NCBI RefSeq assembly: GCF_900106945.1
Contig: NZ_FNNE01000008.1
Location: 1 to 64,000 of the forward strand
Origin: Marinobacter mobilis
GTDB taxonomy: Bacteria; Pseudomonadota; Gammaproteobacteria; Pseudomonadales; Oleiphilaceae
Direction of reading: 5' to 3'
Length of the DNA stretch: 64,000 nt
This document shows positions 57,733 through 64,000 of this stretch, piece after piece. A program made the translations under genes and the position numbers. The notes beneath the pieces are model-generated. The model did not search any database. It had not been told where the DNA came from and saw only the letters and a list, made by a program, of their open reading frames with translations. How positions within the stretch are numbered: position 1 is the stretch's first letter; each line of letters begins with the position of its first letter.

Positions 57733-57853
57733 GGTCGAAGCCTCCAAAGTGGAATTCGATTGCGGTGGCGGGATTCTTAGACTGGGTTCAGGTCGCTGGT
57801 ATGTCGTCTCTGGCAGCTTGCCGGCAGAAACAGTTTTAAGAGAGGTACTCGTT

Positions 57854-58282
57854 ATGGCGCATTCAACTTCACTCAAAGCACTGGTTGTTGCCGCTTTGGT
57901 CAGCGGAGCTGGTCTCGCACTTGCCCATGGTAATGTCACTCCGCAGCCGGTTGATACGGGCAGCCTTCCTGATTTGGGGCGTGAAGCGCTGATGGAAAAC
58001 CCGTTCCGTGAGGGCAATGACCACGGCAGTCTGAACAGCGATGCCGTTGAAGTCGGCAAGAGTGGGTATGCGGGGAACTGTGCCGGTTGTCATGGCATTG
58101 AAGCCATGTCCGGAGGTTTGACGCCTGATCTGCGCCTTCTGACCGAGTGGGACGACGAGTACTTCATCGGCCGTGTCATGAACGGCACCGAGCGTGGTAT
58201 GCCATCCTTCAAAAACAGCCTGGATCAAACGGCGATCTGGTCCATTCGTACCTATCTTGAGTCGCTGCCGCAGCCAGAATGA
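57854..58282 (+). CDS. pedF: Cytochrome c550 PedF
   Basis: The 142-residue periplasmic cytochrome c takes electrons from the PQQ dehydrogenase. It has a signal peptide (ALAHGN), one CXXCH site read as CAGCHGIE, and a C-terminal GMPSFKNSLDQ with the axial Met. ATG 57854 is the family start. It is the first of four genes (pedF, binding protein, SoxYZ-like, metallohydrolase) that end at the terminator after 60966. Confidence 0.92.
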   Translation: MAHSTSLKALVVAALVSGAGLALAHGNVTPQPVDTGSLPDLGREALMENPFREGNDHGSLNSDAVEVGKSGYAGNCAGCHGIEAMSGGLTPDLRLLTEWDDEYFIGRVMNGTERGMPSFKNSLDQTAIWSIRTYLESLPQPE

Positions 58283-58327
58283 TCTGGCTGAGTCCGGGTG
58301 ACAGGCTTTCGTCTAGGAGGCGGATTT

Positions 58328-59254
58328 ATGTGGATTCCCCGTTACATCCTGATGCTGGTTATGGTGCTGTTCAGCAGCTCGCTGCTGGCACAGAGTCCGC
58401 AACTCGGACCGCCGGAGCGCACCTATGATGACGTCATTGAATCCGGCTACCTGAATGTCGGTGTTTACCAGAACTTCCCGCCTTACTCGTTTCTTCTGGA
58501 TGGCGAGCCGGCGGGGGTCGATGTGGAGCTCGGGCGCCGGATTGCAGAAGCGCTGGGGGTTGAGTTCCGGGTGCACTGGATTGTGCCGGATGAGAACCTC
58601 CAGGACGATCTTCGCAATAACGTCTGGAAAGGACATTACCTGGACAAGACCCGGGTCGCCGATGTGATGATGCGGGTGCCCTACGATAAGCAATACGCTT
58701 ACATGAGGGACTCAACCGGAGAGGTGATCAACGAGCAGGTCGTCATGTTCGGGCCCTACCAGCGTGAGCAGTGGCAGATTGGCTTTGACTCGGAAAAGCT
58801 GGAGTCTGTCCAGACCATGGCGCTGTTCCAGTACCATCCCATCGGTGTCCAGATCGATACCTTGCCTGACTTCTACCTGACCTCTGCGTTTCGGGGGCGT
58901 CTTCGTGAACAGACCCACCACTACCGCAACGTGGCTGAAGCATTTGACGCCATGGTGAACGGAGAAGTAACGGCCGTTATGGGGATGCGCTCGGAAATCG
59001 ATTACGAGTTGGGCCTTCGTGAAGATGGCCGCTTTCAGGCGGCGATCAATGGGTTTCCCGGTATTGGCAAGCAGATGTGGGATGTCGGTATGGCGGTAAA
59101 GCATACCCATCGCCAGTTGGCCTATGCCATTGAGGGAGCCATGGACGATATGGTTCGCAGCGGCGATGTCGCGCAGGTTTTTGAGCAATATGGTTTGCGG
59201 TACAGCATTCCGGGTTTTTATGAGGAAATACTAAACGCGTCGAACGAGGAGTGA
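58328..59254 (+). CDS. Quinoprotein-associated substrate-binding protein (XoxJ/MxaJ-like)
   Basis: The 308-residue protein (ATG 58328, TAGGAGG upstream) has a signal peptide and a type II amino-acid-binding fold (LNVGVYQNFPPYSFLLDG, GVDVELGRRIAEALGV). The family is recalled as TIGR03871, related to MxaJ/XoxJ, which help activate or assemble methanol dehydrogenases. It follows pedF, so cytochrome, binding protein and dehydrogenase form an FGJ-like set. Confidence 0.88.
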   Translation: MWIPRYILMLVMVLFSSSLLAQSPQLGPPERTYDDVIESGYLNVGVYQNFPPYSFLLDGEPAGVDVELGRRIAEALGVEFRVHWIVPDENLQDDLRNNVWKGHYLDKTRVADVMMRVPYDKQYAYMRDSTGEVINEQVVMFGPYQREQWQIGFDSEKLESVQTMALFQYHPIGVQIDTLPDFYLTSAFRGRLREQTHHYRNVAEAFDAMVNGEVTAVMGMRSEIDYELGLREDGRFQAAINGFPGIGKQMWDVGMAVKHTHRQLAYAIEGAMDDMVRSGDVAQVFEQYGLRYSIPGFYEEILNASNEE

Positions 59255-59260
59255 CCGGGC

Positions 59261-60028
59261 ATGACAAGGCTGACGATGACTTTGCTTCTGTTGGCCTGGG
59301 CACCTGCCTGGGCCGGAATTCCAGTAGATCCCTACAGTTCCCCGATGTGGCAATACAACATCGAGCGCTACCTCGGTAACGTGACGTCGGTGGTGCTTGA
59401 TGAACAGATCCGGGTGGAAGTGCCGCCGTTTGCCGAAAACTCTTCCCAGGTCCCTCTGACCGTTGATCTGAAAGACTTTTCCGGCACCGCCCGGGAAATT
59501 GTTGCCTGGGTGGACCTTAACCCGATCCCCCATCTGTTTTCTCTGACCCCGGGCCCGACGCCGACAACGCTGCTATCCCTTAACTTCCGGGTACAACAGG
59601 CCACCACTGTCAGGGTTGCCGTGCTCACTGATGAAGGTGTCTGGCACCTGGGCAGCGCCTATGTGGATGCAGCCGGTGGTGGCTGTACCGCGCCGAGCAT
59701 GACCATCGCCAATCCTGACTGGGAAAAGAATTTCGGCACCATCCGTGGCGGAGCCTTTTCACGCGTTGAAGGCGTGCGTTACAAATTCAACGTCATGCAT
59801 CCCATGGATTCGGGCATGGTCTCCGGCGTGCCGGTGTTCCATATCGAAAATGTCATTATGCGGGATTCGGTCAGTGAAGAACCTTTGCTGACGATGACGT
59901 TGTCTGAGTCAGCCGCCGAGAACCCCATGCTGGTGTTTGAGCTTGAGCAGCAGGCGCCGGATGCCGTGCTTTGGATGCGTGACAATAACGGCAATGAATT
60001 TGAGCGTCGGCTTGGGGGGCAGTTATGA
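59261..60028 (+). CDS. Quinoprotein-associated SoxYZ-like carrier protein
   Basis: The 255-residue protein has a signal peptide (WAPAWAG), an N-terminal SoxY-like domain that ends in a GGGCTAPSM motif in place of the SoxY GGCGG swinging arm, and a C-terminal SoxZ-like domain. The fused form is recalled as TIGR04557. The single Cys in GGCTAP could bind a substrate or intermediate. It overlaps the hydrolase gene by four bases. Confidence 0.9.
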   Translation: MTRLTMTLLLLAWAPAWAGIPVDPYSSPMWQYNIERYLGNVTSVVLDEQIRVEVPPFAENSSQVPLTVDLKDFSGTAREIVAWVDLNPIPHLFSLTPGPTPTTLLSLNFRVQQATTVRVAVLTDEGVWHLGSAYVDAAGGGCTAPSMTIANPDWEKNFGTIRGGAFSRVEGVRYKFNVMHPMDSGMVSGVPVFHIENVIMRDSVSEEPLLTMTLSESAAENPMLVFELEQQAPDAVLWMRDNNGNEFERRLGGQL

Positions 60029-60966
60029 TCGCCCGTGGGTTATTGGTGGCACTGTTCTCGCTGATCGCTGCGCCGGTGGTCAGTTCGCCGGAGTTGGCCT
60101 ACAACCTGGAGGCACGTGAAGTCGCGCCTGATACCTGGGTAATCGAAGGCAGTACCGGCAACTTCAGCCGTGACAATGGCGGCAATATTGTCAACGTATC
60201 GTTCGTCATTACTGACGACGGTGTGGTGGTGATCGACACCGGTCCGTCAAGGCTCTACGGCGAGGCGCTGCGGCGTTTGGTCGAAAGCAAAACGTCGCAG
60301 CCAATCCGCTATGTGCTGAACACTCATCATCACCCGGATCACGTCTTTGGTAATCAGGCCTTCGAGCCAGAGACGCTCTATATGCTGGAGACCGGACGTC
60401 AGCGTCTGCGGGAGGACGGCGACGCCTTTTCGGACAACATGTATCGCATGGTCGGAGACTGGATGCGGGGTACTGACGTGGTGGTTCCCCCGAATACGCT
60501 GCAGCCAGGCATTCTTGATGTAGGCGACCACCGTTTCCAGATTCTCGAACTGACCGGCCATACCGGCTCCGATATGGTGTTGCTGGATGAGACAACCGGG
60601 GTGCTGTTCGCCTCAGACATGGTGTTCTATAACCGTGCTCTGACGACGCCCCAGAGTCCGGGCCTGATGATCTGGGCAGGAGAGATCGCGCGGCTGGAGG
60701 CTTTGCCCTACCGTATTGTGGTCCCGGGGCACGGGCCCGTGGTGAGCGATGACTCGGCGTTTCGGCAGATGTCTGATTACCTGGAGTGGCTCTACCAGAC
60801 CATGTCGATGGCCGCCTCTCGCGGGCTGAGTGCCAGCGAAGTTATGCAGCAGTCGATCCCCCACCGTTTTGATGGCATCGAGGGCGCTCGCTATGAGTTG
60901 ATCCGCACCACCAGTCATCTTTATCCGAAGTACGAGCAGGCAGCGCTGGAGCTGCTGCCGGAATAA
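60025..60966 (+). CDS. Quinoprotein relay system zinc metallohydrolase
   Basis: The 313-residue protein has a signal peptide and a metallo-beta-lactamase fold with the zinc motif NTHHHPDHVFGN (HxHxDH), a second His in ELTGHTGSDMV, an Asp in FASDMVF and VVPGHGPVV. Such hydrolases accompany SoxYZ-like carriers in PQQ loci (recall). A likely role is releasing an acid from the carrier thioester, but this is inference. Confidence 0.9.
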   Translation: MIARGLLVALFSLIAAPVVSSPELAYNLEAREVAPDTWVIEGSTGNFSRDNGGNIVNVSFVITDDGVVVIDTGPSRLYGEALRRLVESKTSQPIRYVLNTHHHPDHVFGNQAFEPETLYMLETGRQRLREDGDAFSDNMYRMVGDWMRGTDVVVPPNTLQPGILDVGDHRFQILELTGHTGSDMVLLDETTGVLFASDMVFYNRALTTPQSPGLMIWAGEIARLEALPYRIVVPGHGPVVSDDSAFRQMSDYLEWLYQTMSMAASRGLSASEVMQQSIPHRFDGIEGARYELIRTTSHLYPKYEQAALELLPE

Positions 60967-60991
60967 CCGGATGCCCTGTCTTTTTCTCTGG

Positions 60992-61018
60992 ATCGCCGGC
61001 TTGCCGGCGATTTTTTTT
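60992..61018 (+). terminator. Rho-independent terminator after the metallohydrolase gene
   Basis: ATCGCCGG and CCGGCGAT form an 8-bp stem with a CTTG loop, followed by eight T. It separates the pedF operon from the alcohol dehydrogenase gene. Confidence 0.92.
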
Positions 61019-61023
61019 GGGTC

Positions 61024-61041
61024 TTACTACCAAGTGATTAG
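61024..61041 (+). promoter_or_regulatory. Degenerate box upstream of the PQQ alcohol dehydrogenase
   Basis: TTACTACCAAGTGATTAG matches 13 of 18 bases of the pedF box region (57715-57732). It lies right after the terminator and about 120 bases before the dehydrogenase ATG. Confidence 0.5.
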
Positions 61042-61161
61042 AAAACCTGTGCTGCCGGTTAATTGTTGGTAAACGCTCCAGAAACAAGAATCAGGGGTAG
61101 AGGCGGGAAGAGTTCCCGGTTCGCTGCTGAAACTCAAAACAAAAGATTGGAGAGCGCAACC

Positions 61162-62934
61162 ATGAGATCGAATCGGATCGCTATGAAATATTCTGTCAGC
61201 GCCCTGGCGCTGGCGGTGTCTCTCGGGGCTCACGCCGTCACCGACGAAGACATCATGAATGACCACACCACCACCGACGACGTGGTGAGCTATGGTATGG
61301 GCCTGCAGGGCCAACGCTACAGCCCGATGACTACCCTGAACTCCAGCAACGTTCAGAACCTGCAGCCGGTTTGGGCCTTTGCGTTTGGTGGCGAGAAAAT
61401 GCGCGGCCAGGAATCCCAGCCGATGGTGAAGGACGGCGTCATGTACGTGTCCGCTTCCTATTCCCGGGTTTATGCCATCGATGCCATGACCGGCGAAGAA
61501 ATCTGGCAGTACGATGCCCGTCTGCCTGACGGCATCATGCCTTGCTGTGACGTGATCAACCGCGGTGTTGCCCTGTACGACGACAAGGTGATCTTCGGTA
61601 CCCTGGATGCCAAGCTGGTTGCCCTGAACAAGGACACCGGTAAGGTTGTTTGGATCAAGAAAGTCGCTGACTATCAGGCTGGCTACTCCATCACTGCCGC
61701 GCCGATCATCGTGAATGGCAAGTTGATCACCGGCGTATCCGGTGGTGAGTTCGGTATCGTCGGTAAGGTTGAAGCCTACGACCCCAACACCGGCGAAATC
61801 CTCTGGACCCGTCCGACCGTTGAAGGTCACATGGGCTATGTCTACCGCGACGGCGAAGCCGTTGAGAATGGTATTTCCGGTGGCGAAGCTGGCCGCACCT
61901 GGCCGGGCGACATGTGGAAGAGCGGTGGTGCAGCAACCTGGTTGGGCGGCACCTACGATGAGACGACCGATACCCTGTTCTTCGGTACCGGTAACCCGGC
62001 TCCCTGGAACTCTCACCTGCGTCCGGGTGACAACCTGTTCTCCTCCTCCCGTCTGGCGATTGACCCCAATGACGGCAGCATCAAGTGGCACTTCCAGACC
62101 ACGCCTCACGATGGCTGGGATTACGATGGTGTTAACGAGCTGATTTCCTTCGACTATGAAGACGACGGTGATGTGGTTCACGCAGCGGCTACCGCTGACC
62201 GTAATGGTTTCTTCTACGTCCTGAACCGTGAGAACGGCGACTTCATCCGCGGCTTCCCGTTTGTTGATGAAATCAGCTGGGCTTCTGGTCTGGATGAGGA
62301 CGGTCGTCCGATCTACACCGAAGGCGGTCGTCCGGGCAACCCCGCTGACGCATCTGGTGAGCAGGGCGAAACGGTTCTGGCTCGTCCGTCCTTCCTGGGC
62401 GGCAAGAACTGGATGCCGATGGCGTTCAGCCAGGACACCGGTCTGTTCTACGTTCCGTCCAACGAATGGTCCATGGACATCTGGAACGAGCCTGTTTCCT
62501 ACAAGCAGGGTGCGGCTTACCTGGGTGCTGGCTTCACCATCAAGCCGGCTAACGAAGACTTCATCGGCGTTCTGCGTGCGATGGATCCCAAGACCGGTGA
62601 GGAAGTCTGGCGTTACGAGAACACCGCACCGCTGTGGGGTGGCGTAATGACCACGGCTGGTAACCTGGTGTTCACCGGTACTCCGGAAGGCTACCTGAAG
62701 GCATTTGATGCCCGCACGGGTGAAGAGCTGTACCGCTTCAATACAGGTTCCGGTGTTGTCGGCACGCCGATCACCTGGGAAATGAACGGTGAACAGTACG
62801 TGTCCATCTCCTCTGGCTGGGGTGGCGCGGTACCGCTGTGGGGTGGTGAAGTGGCCGCAGTGGTCAAGAACTTCAACCAGGGCGGTATGGTCTGGACGTT
62901 CAAACTGCCTAGCGACCGGGTTGCAGCTAACTGA
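61162..62934 (+). CDS. PQQ-dependent alcohol dehydrogenase with lanthanide-type motif
   Basis: The protein is a periplasmic quinoprotein (590 residues, signal peptide to about 25, ATG preceded by GGAGAG). It oxidises alcohols and passes electrons to cytochrome c550. Cys128-Cys129 in [10 protein letters not shown] form the active-site disulfide. Metal ligands are Glu196 (GGEFGIVG), Asn278 (GTGNPAPWN) and catalytic Asp320 in GWDYDGVN. Asp322, two residues on, is the extra ligand of lanthanide-dependent enzymes (XoxF, PedH). Ca-dependent forms carry Ala, Ser or Thr there. The protein is thus predicted to be PedH-like. Confidence 0.94.
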   Translation: MRSNRIAMKYSVSALALAVSLGAHAVTDEDIMNDHTTTDDVVSYGMGLQGQRYSPMTTLNSSNVQNLQPVWAFAFGGEKMRGQESQPMVKDGVMYVSASYSRVYAIDAMTGEEIWQYDARLPDGIMPCCDVINRGVALYDDKVIFGTLDAKLVALNKDTGKVVWIKKVADYQAGYSITAAPIIVNGKLITGVSGGEFGIVGKVEAYDPNTGEILWTRPTVEGHMGYVYRDGEAVENGISGGEAGRTWPGDMWKSGGAATWLGGTYDETTDTLFFGTGNPAPWNSHLRPGDNLFSSSRLAIDPNDGSIKWHFQTTPHDGWDYDGVNELISFDYEDDGDVVHAAATADRNGFFYVLNRENGDFIRGFPFVDEISWASGLDEDGRPIYTEGGRPGNPADASGEQGETVLARPSFLGGKNWMPMAFSQDTGLFYVPSNEWSMDIWNEPVSYKQGAAYLGAGFTIKPANEDFIGVLRAMDPKTGEEVWRYENTAPLWGGVMTTAGNLVFTGTPEGYLKAFDARTGEELYRFNTGSGVVGTPITWEMNGEQYVSISSGWGGAVPLWGGEVAAVVKNFNQGGMVWTFKLPSDRVAAN

Positions 62935-62956
62935 TCCTGAATCGCGACGTTATGAG

Positions 62957-62983
62957 AAAGGGCCGCTATGCGGCCCTTTTTTT
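62957..62983 (+). terminator. Rho-independent terminator after the alcohol dehydrogenase
   Basis: AAAGGGCCGC and GCGGCCCTTT surround TAT, with seven T at the end. It ends the dehydrogenase transcript before exaC. Confidence 0.93.
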
Positions 62984-63138
62984 ATTGGCCGGGGCCGGGC
63001 AAAAGGCACGTAGTACTAACGGAGGAGTTTTTCTCGTCGAAGGGCGCATTGGCGCTTATGGGGTCGCGGTCTAAAGTGGTTCTGTATAGCGCGAAAGGCC
63101 GCGTTGCCAAGCGACACACACAACAAGAGGTCGATACC

Positions 63139-64000
63139 ATGATCTACGCACAACCAGGACAGGAAGGCTCCGTCGTCTCCTTCAAATCCCGTTACGAAAA
63201 CTACATTGGTGGCGAGTGGGTCGCCCCGACCAAAGGCCAGTACTTCGAGAACATCTCCCCGGTCAACGGCGAGGTCATCTGTGAGATTCCCCGTTCTACT
63301 GCCGAAGATGTCGATCTGGCTCTGGACGCTGCACACAAAGCCGCGAAAGCCTGGGGTGAGACCTCTGTTACTGTCCGCTCTAACATTCTGCTGAAGATTG
63401 CTGACCGCATCGAAGCGAACCTGGAAAAGCTGGCTGTTGCTGAAACCTGGGATAACGGTAAAGCGGTTCGTGAAACCCTGGCCGCTGATATCCCGCTTGC
63501 TGCTGATCATTTCCGTTACTTCGCCGGTTGTATCCGTGCGCAGGAAGGCAGCATCGGCGAAATCGACAACAAGACCGTTGCTTATCACTTCCACGAGCCG
63601 CTGGGTGTTGTTGGTCAGATCATTCCGTGGAACTTCCCGCTGCTGATGGCGGCCTGGAAGCTGGCGCCTTGTCTGGCCGCCGGTAACTGTACTGTGCTCA
63701 AGCCTGCCGAGCAGACTCCGGCCAGCATCCTGGTGCTGATGGAAGTTATCGGTGACCTGTTGCCGCCGGGCGTGCTCAACATTGTTAATGGCTACGGTAG
63801 CGAAGCTGGTCAGGCGCTGGCGACCAGCAAGCGCATTGCCAAGATTGCTTTCACCGGTTCCACCCCGGTTGGCTCCCACATTCTCAAGTGCGCGGCGGAA
63901 AACATCATCCCGTCCACCGTTGAGCTGGGTGGCAAGTCTCCGAACATCTATTTCTCTGACATCATGAACGCCGAGCCGGAGTTCCTTGATAAGTGTGTTG
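63139..64000 (+). CDS. exaC: NAD-dependent aldehyde dehydrogenase (exaC-type), 3' end outside window
   Basis: The first 287 residues of an aldehyde dehydrogenase of about 506 residues. It has the Rossmann and substrate domains with [29 protein letters not shown] and [13 protein letters not shown], and the Glu-containing ELGGKSPN that precedes the catalytic Cys, which falls beyond the edge. It follows the alcohol dehydrogenase and oxidises the aldehyde to the acid. AAGAGG precedes the ATG. Confidence 0.93.
   Translation, partial: MIYAQPGQEGSVVSFKSRYENYIGGEWVAPTKGQYFENISPVNGEVICEIPRSTAEDVDLALDAAHKAAKAWGETSVTVRSNILLKIADRIEANLEKLAVAETWDNGKAVRETLAADIPLAADHFRYFAGCIRAQEGSIGEIDNKTVAYHFHEPLGVVGQIIPWNFPLLMAAWKLAPCLAAGNCTVLKPAEQTPASILVLMEVIGDLLPPGVLNIVNGYGSEAGQALATSKRIAKIAFTGSTPVGSHILKCAAENIIPSTVELGGKSPNIYFSDIMNAEPEFLDKCV

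Larger units (their letters stand above)
57429..57853. other. Regulatory gap between the binding-protein operon and pedF
   Basis: This 425-base divergent gap has no credible gene. It holds an inverted repeat AGTAGC-N8-GCTACT (57513-57532), ACTAAWGWACTA boxes at 57530-57541 and 57721-57732, and the palindrome TTTAAC-N5-GTTAAA (57645-57661). No clear -10/-35 pair was found for either side. Confidence 0.7.

Noticed and set aside
62985..63138. Strong promoter or sigma-54 site before exaC
   Set aside because: No TGGCAC-N5-TTGC element and no good -10/-35 pair was found. Only a degenerate ACTAAWGWACTA-like sequence is present.
63139..64000. Truncated exaC as a broken gene
   Set aside because: The frame runs intact to the last base. 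The window simply ends there.

Overview
The window is a contiguous piece of a gammaproteobacterial chromosome. Marinobacter or a close relative is most likely. The evidence is pseudomonad-type gene order (ubiE-ubiJ-ubiB-hisI-hisE-tatABC, and zapA-6S RNA-fau), a wax ester synthase/DGAT paralogue, a NosP/NahK pair and a PQQ alcohol-oxidation locus of the exa/ped type. Genus is inferred from recall, not from a search. I see no insertion sequence, prophage, CRISPR array, tRNA or rRNA. The tuf and exaC genes are cut only by the window edges.

Layout. (1) 1-14231: end of tuf, then the S10, spc and alpha ribosomal protein operons with secY and rpoA. Clear sigma-70 promoters precede rpsJ and rpsM, and a strong bidirectional terminator follows rplQ. 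(2) 14337-20316: ppa, an acyl-CoA dehydrogenase, rpiA, ilvA, a 47-residue membrane peptide, fau, 6S RNA, zapA and a small coiled-coil protein. (3) 20419-23559: an FtsX-type ABC permease and ATPase, a DUF3299 protein and a His-rich DUF2796 protein with a Zur-like box, probably a zinc system. (4) 23695-28142: ygfB-pepP-ubiH-ubiI. (5) 28155-33308: an apbE-DUF3570-DUF4266-tlpA operon divergent from dsbD, an envelope redox neighbourhood. (6) 33367-40872: DUF808, rsmE, tatCBA, hisEI, ubiBJE and a PHA-granule-type gene. (7) 40851-45621: an FFLEELY-type protein, an alpha/beta hydrolase, a WS/DGAT acyltransferase and a porin.

(8) 45769-64000 is the most interesting part: a NO-sensor/kinase pair (nosP-nahK), an ErbR/AgmR-type regulator and a periplasmic alcohol-oxidation locus. 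The locus holds a CXXCW-family protein, a NitT/TauT-like ABC importer, a PedB/PedC-type ABC exporter, a beta-propeller protein, an amino-acid-type binding protein, cytochrome c550 PedF, a XoxJ/MxaJ-like binding protein, a SoxYZ-like carrier, a zinc metallohydrolase, a PQQ alcohol dehydrogenase and an aldehyde dehydrogenase. The dehydrogenase has the Asp-Tyr-Asp motif of lanthanide-dependent enzymes. A repeated box close to ACTAAWGWACTA lies upstream of several of these transcription units and is a candidate binding site for the local regulator.

How the last region would work together (inference): alcohol is oxidised in the periplasm by the PQQ enzyme, electrons pass to PedF, and the aldehyde is taken on by ExaC. 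The NahK/ErbR branch sets expression, with NosP possibly linking it to nitric oxide. The ABC systems, SoxYZ-like carrier and hydrolase are conserved companions of unknown chemistry.
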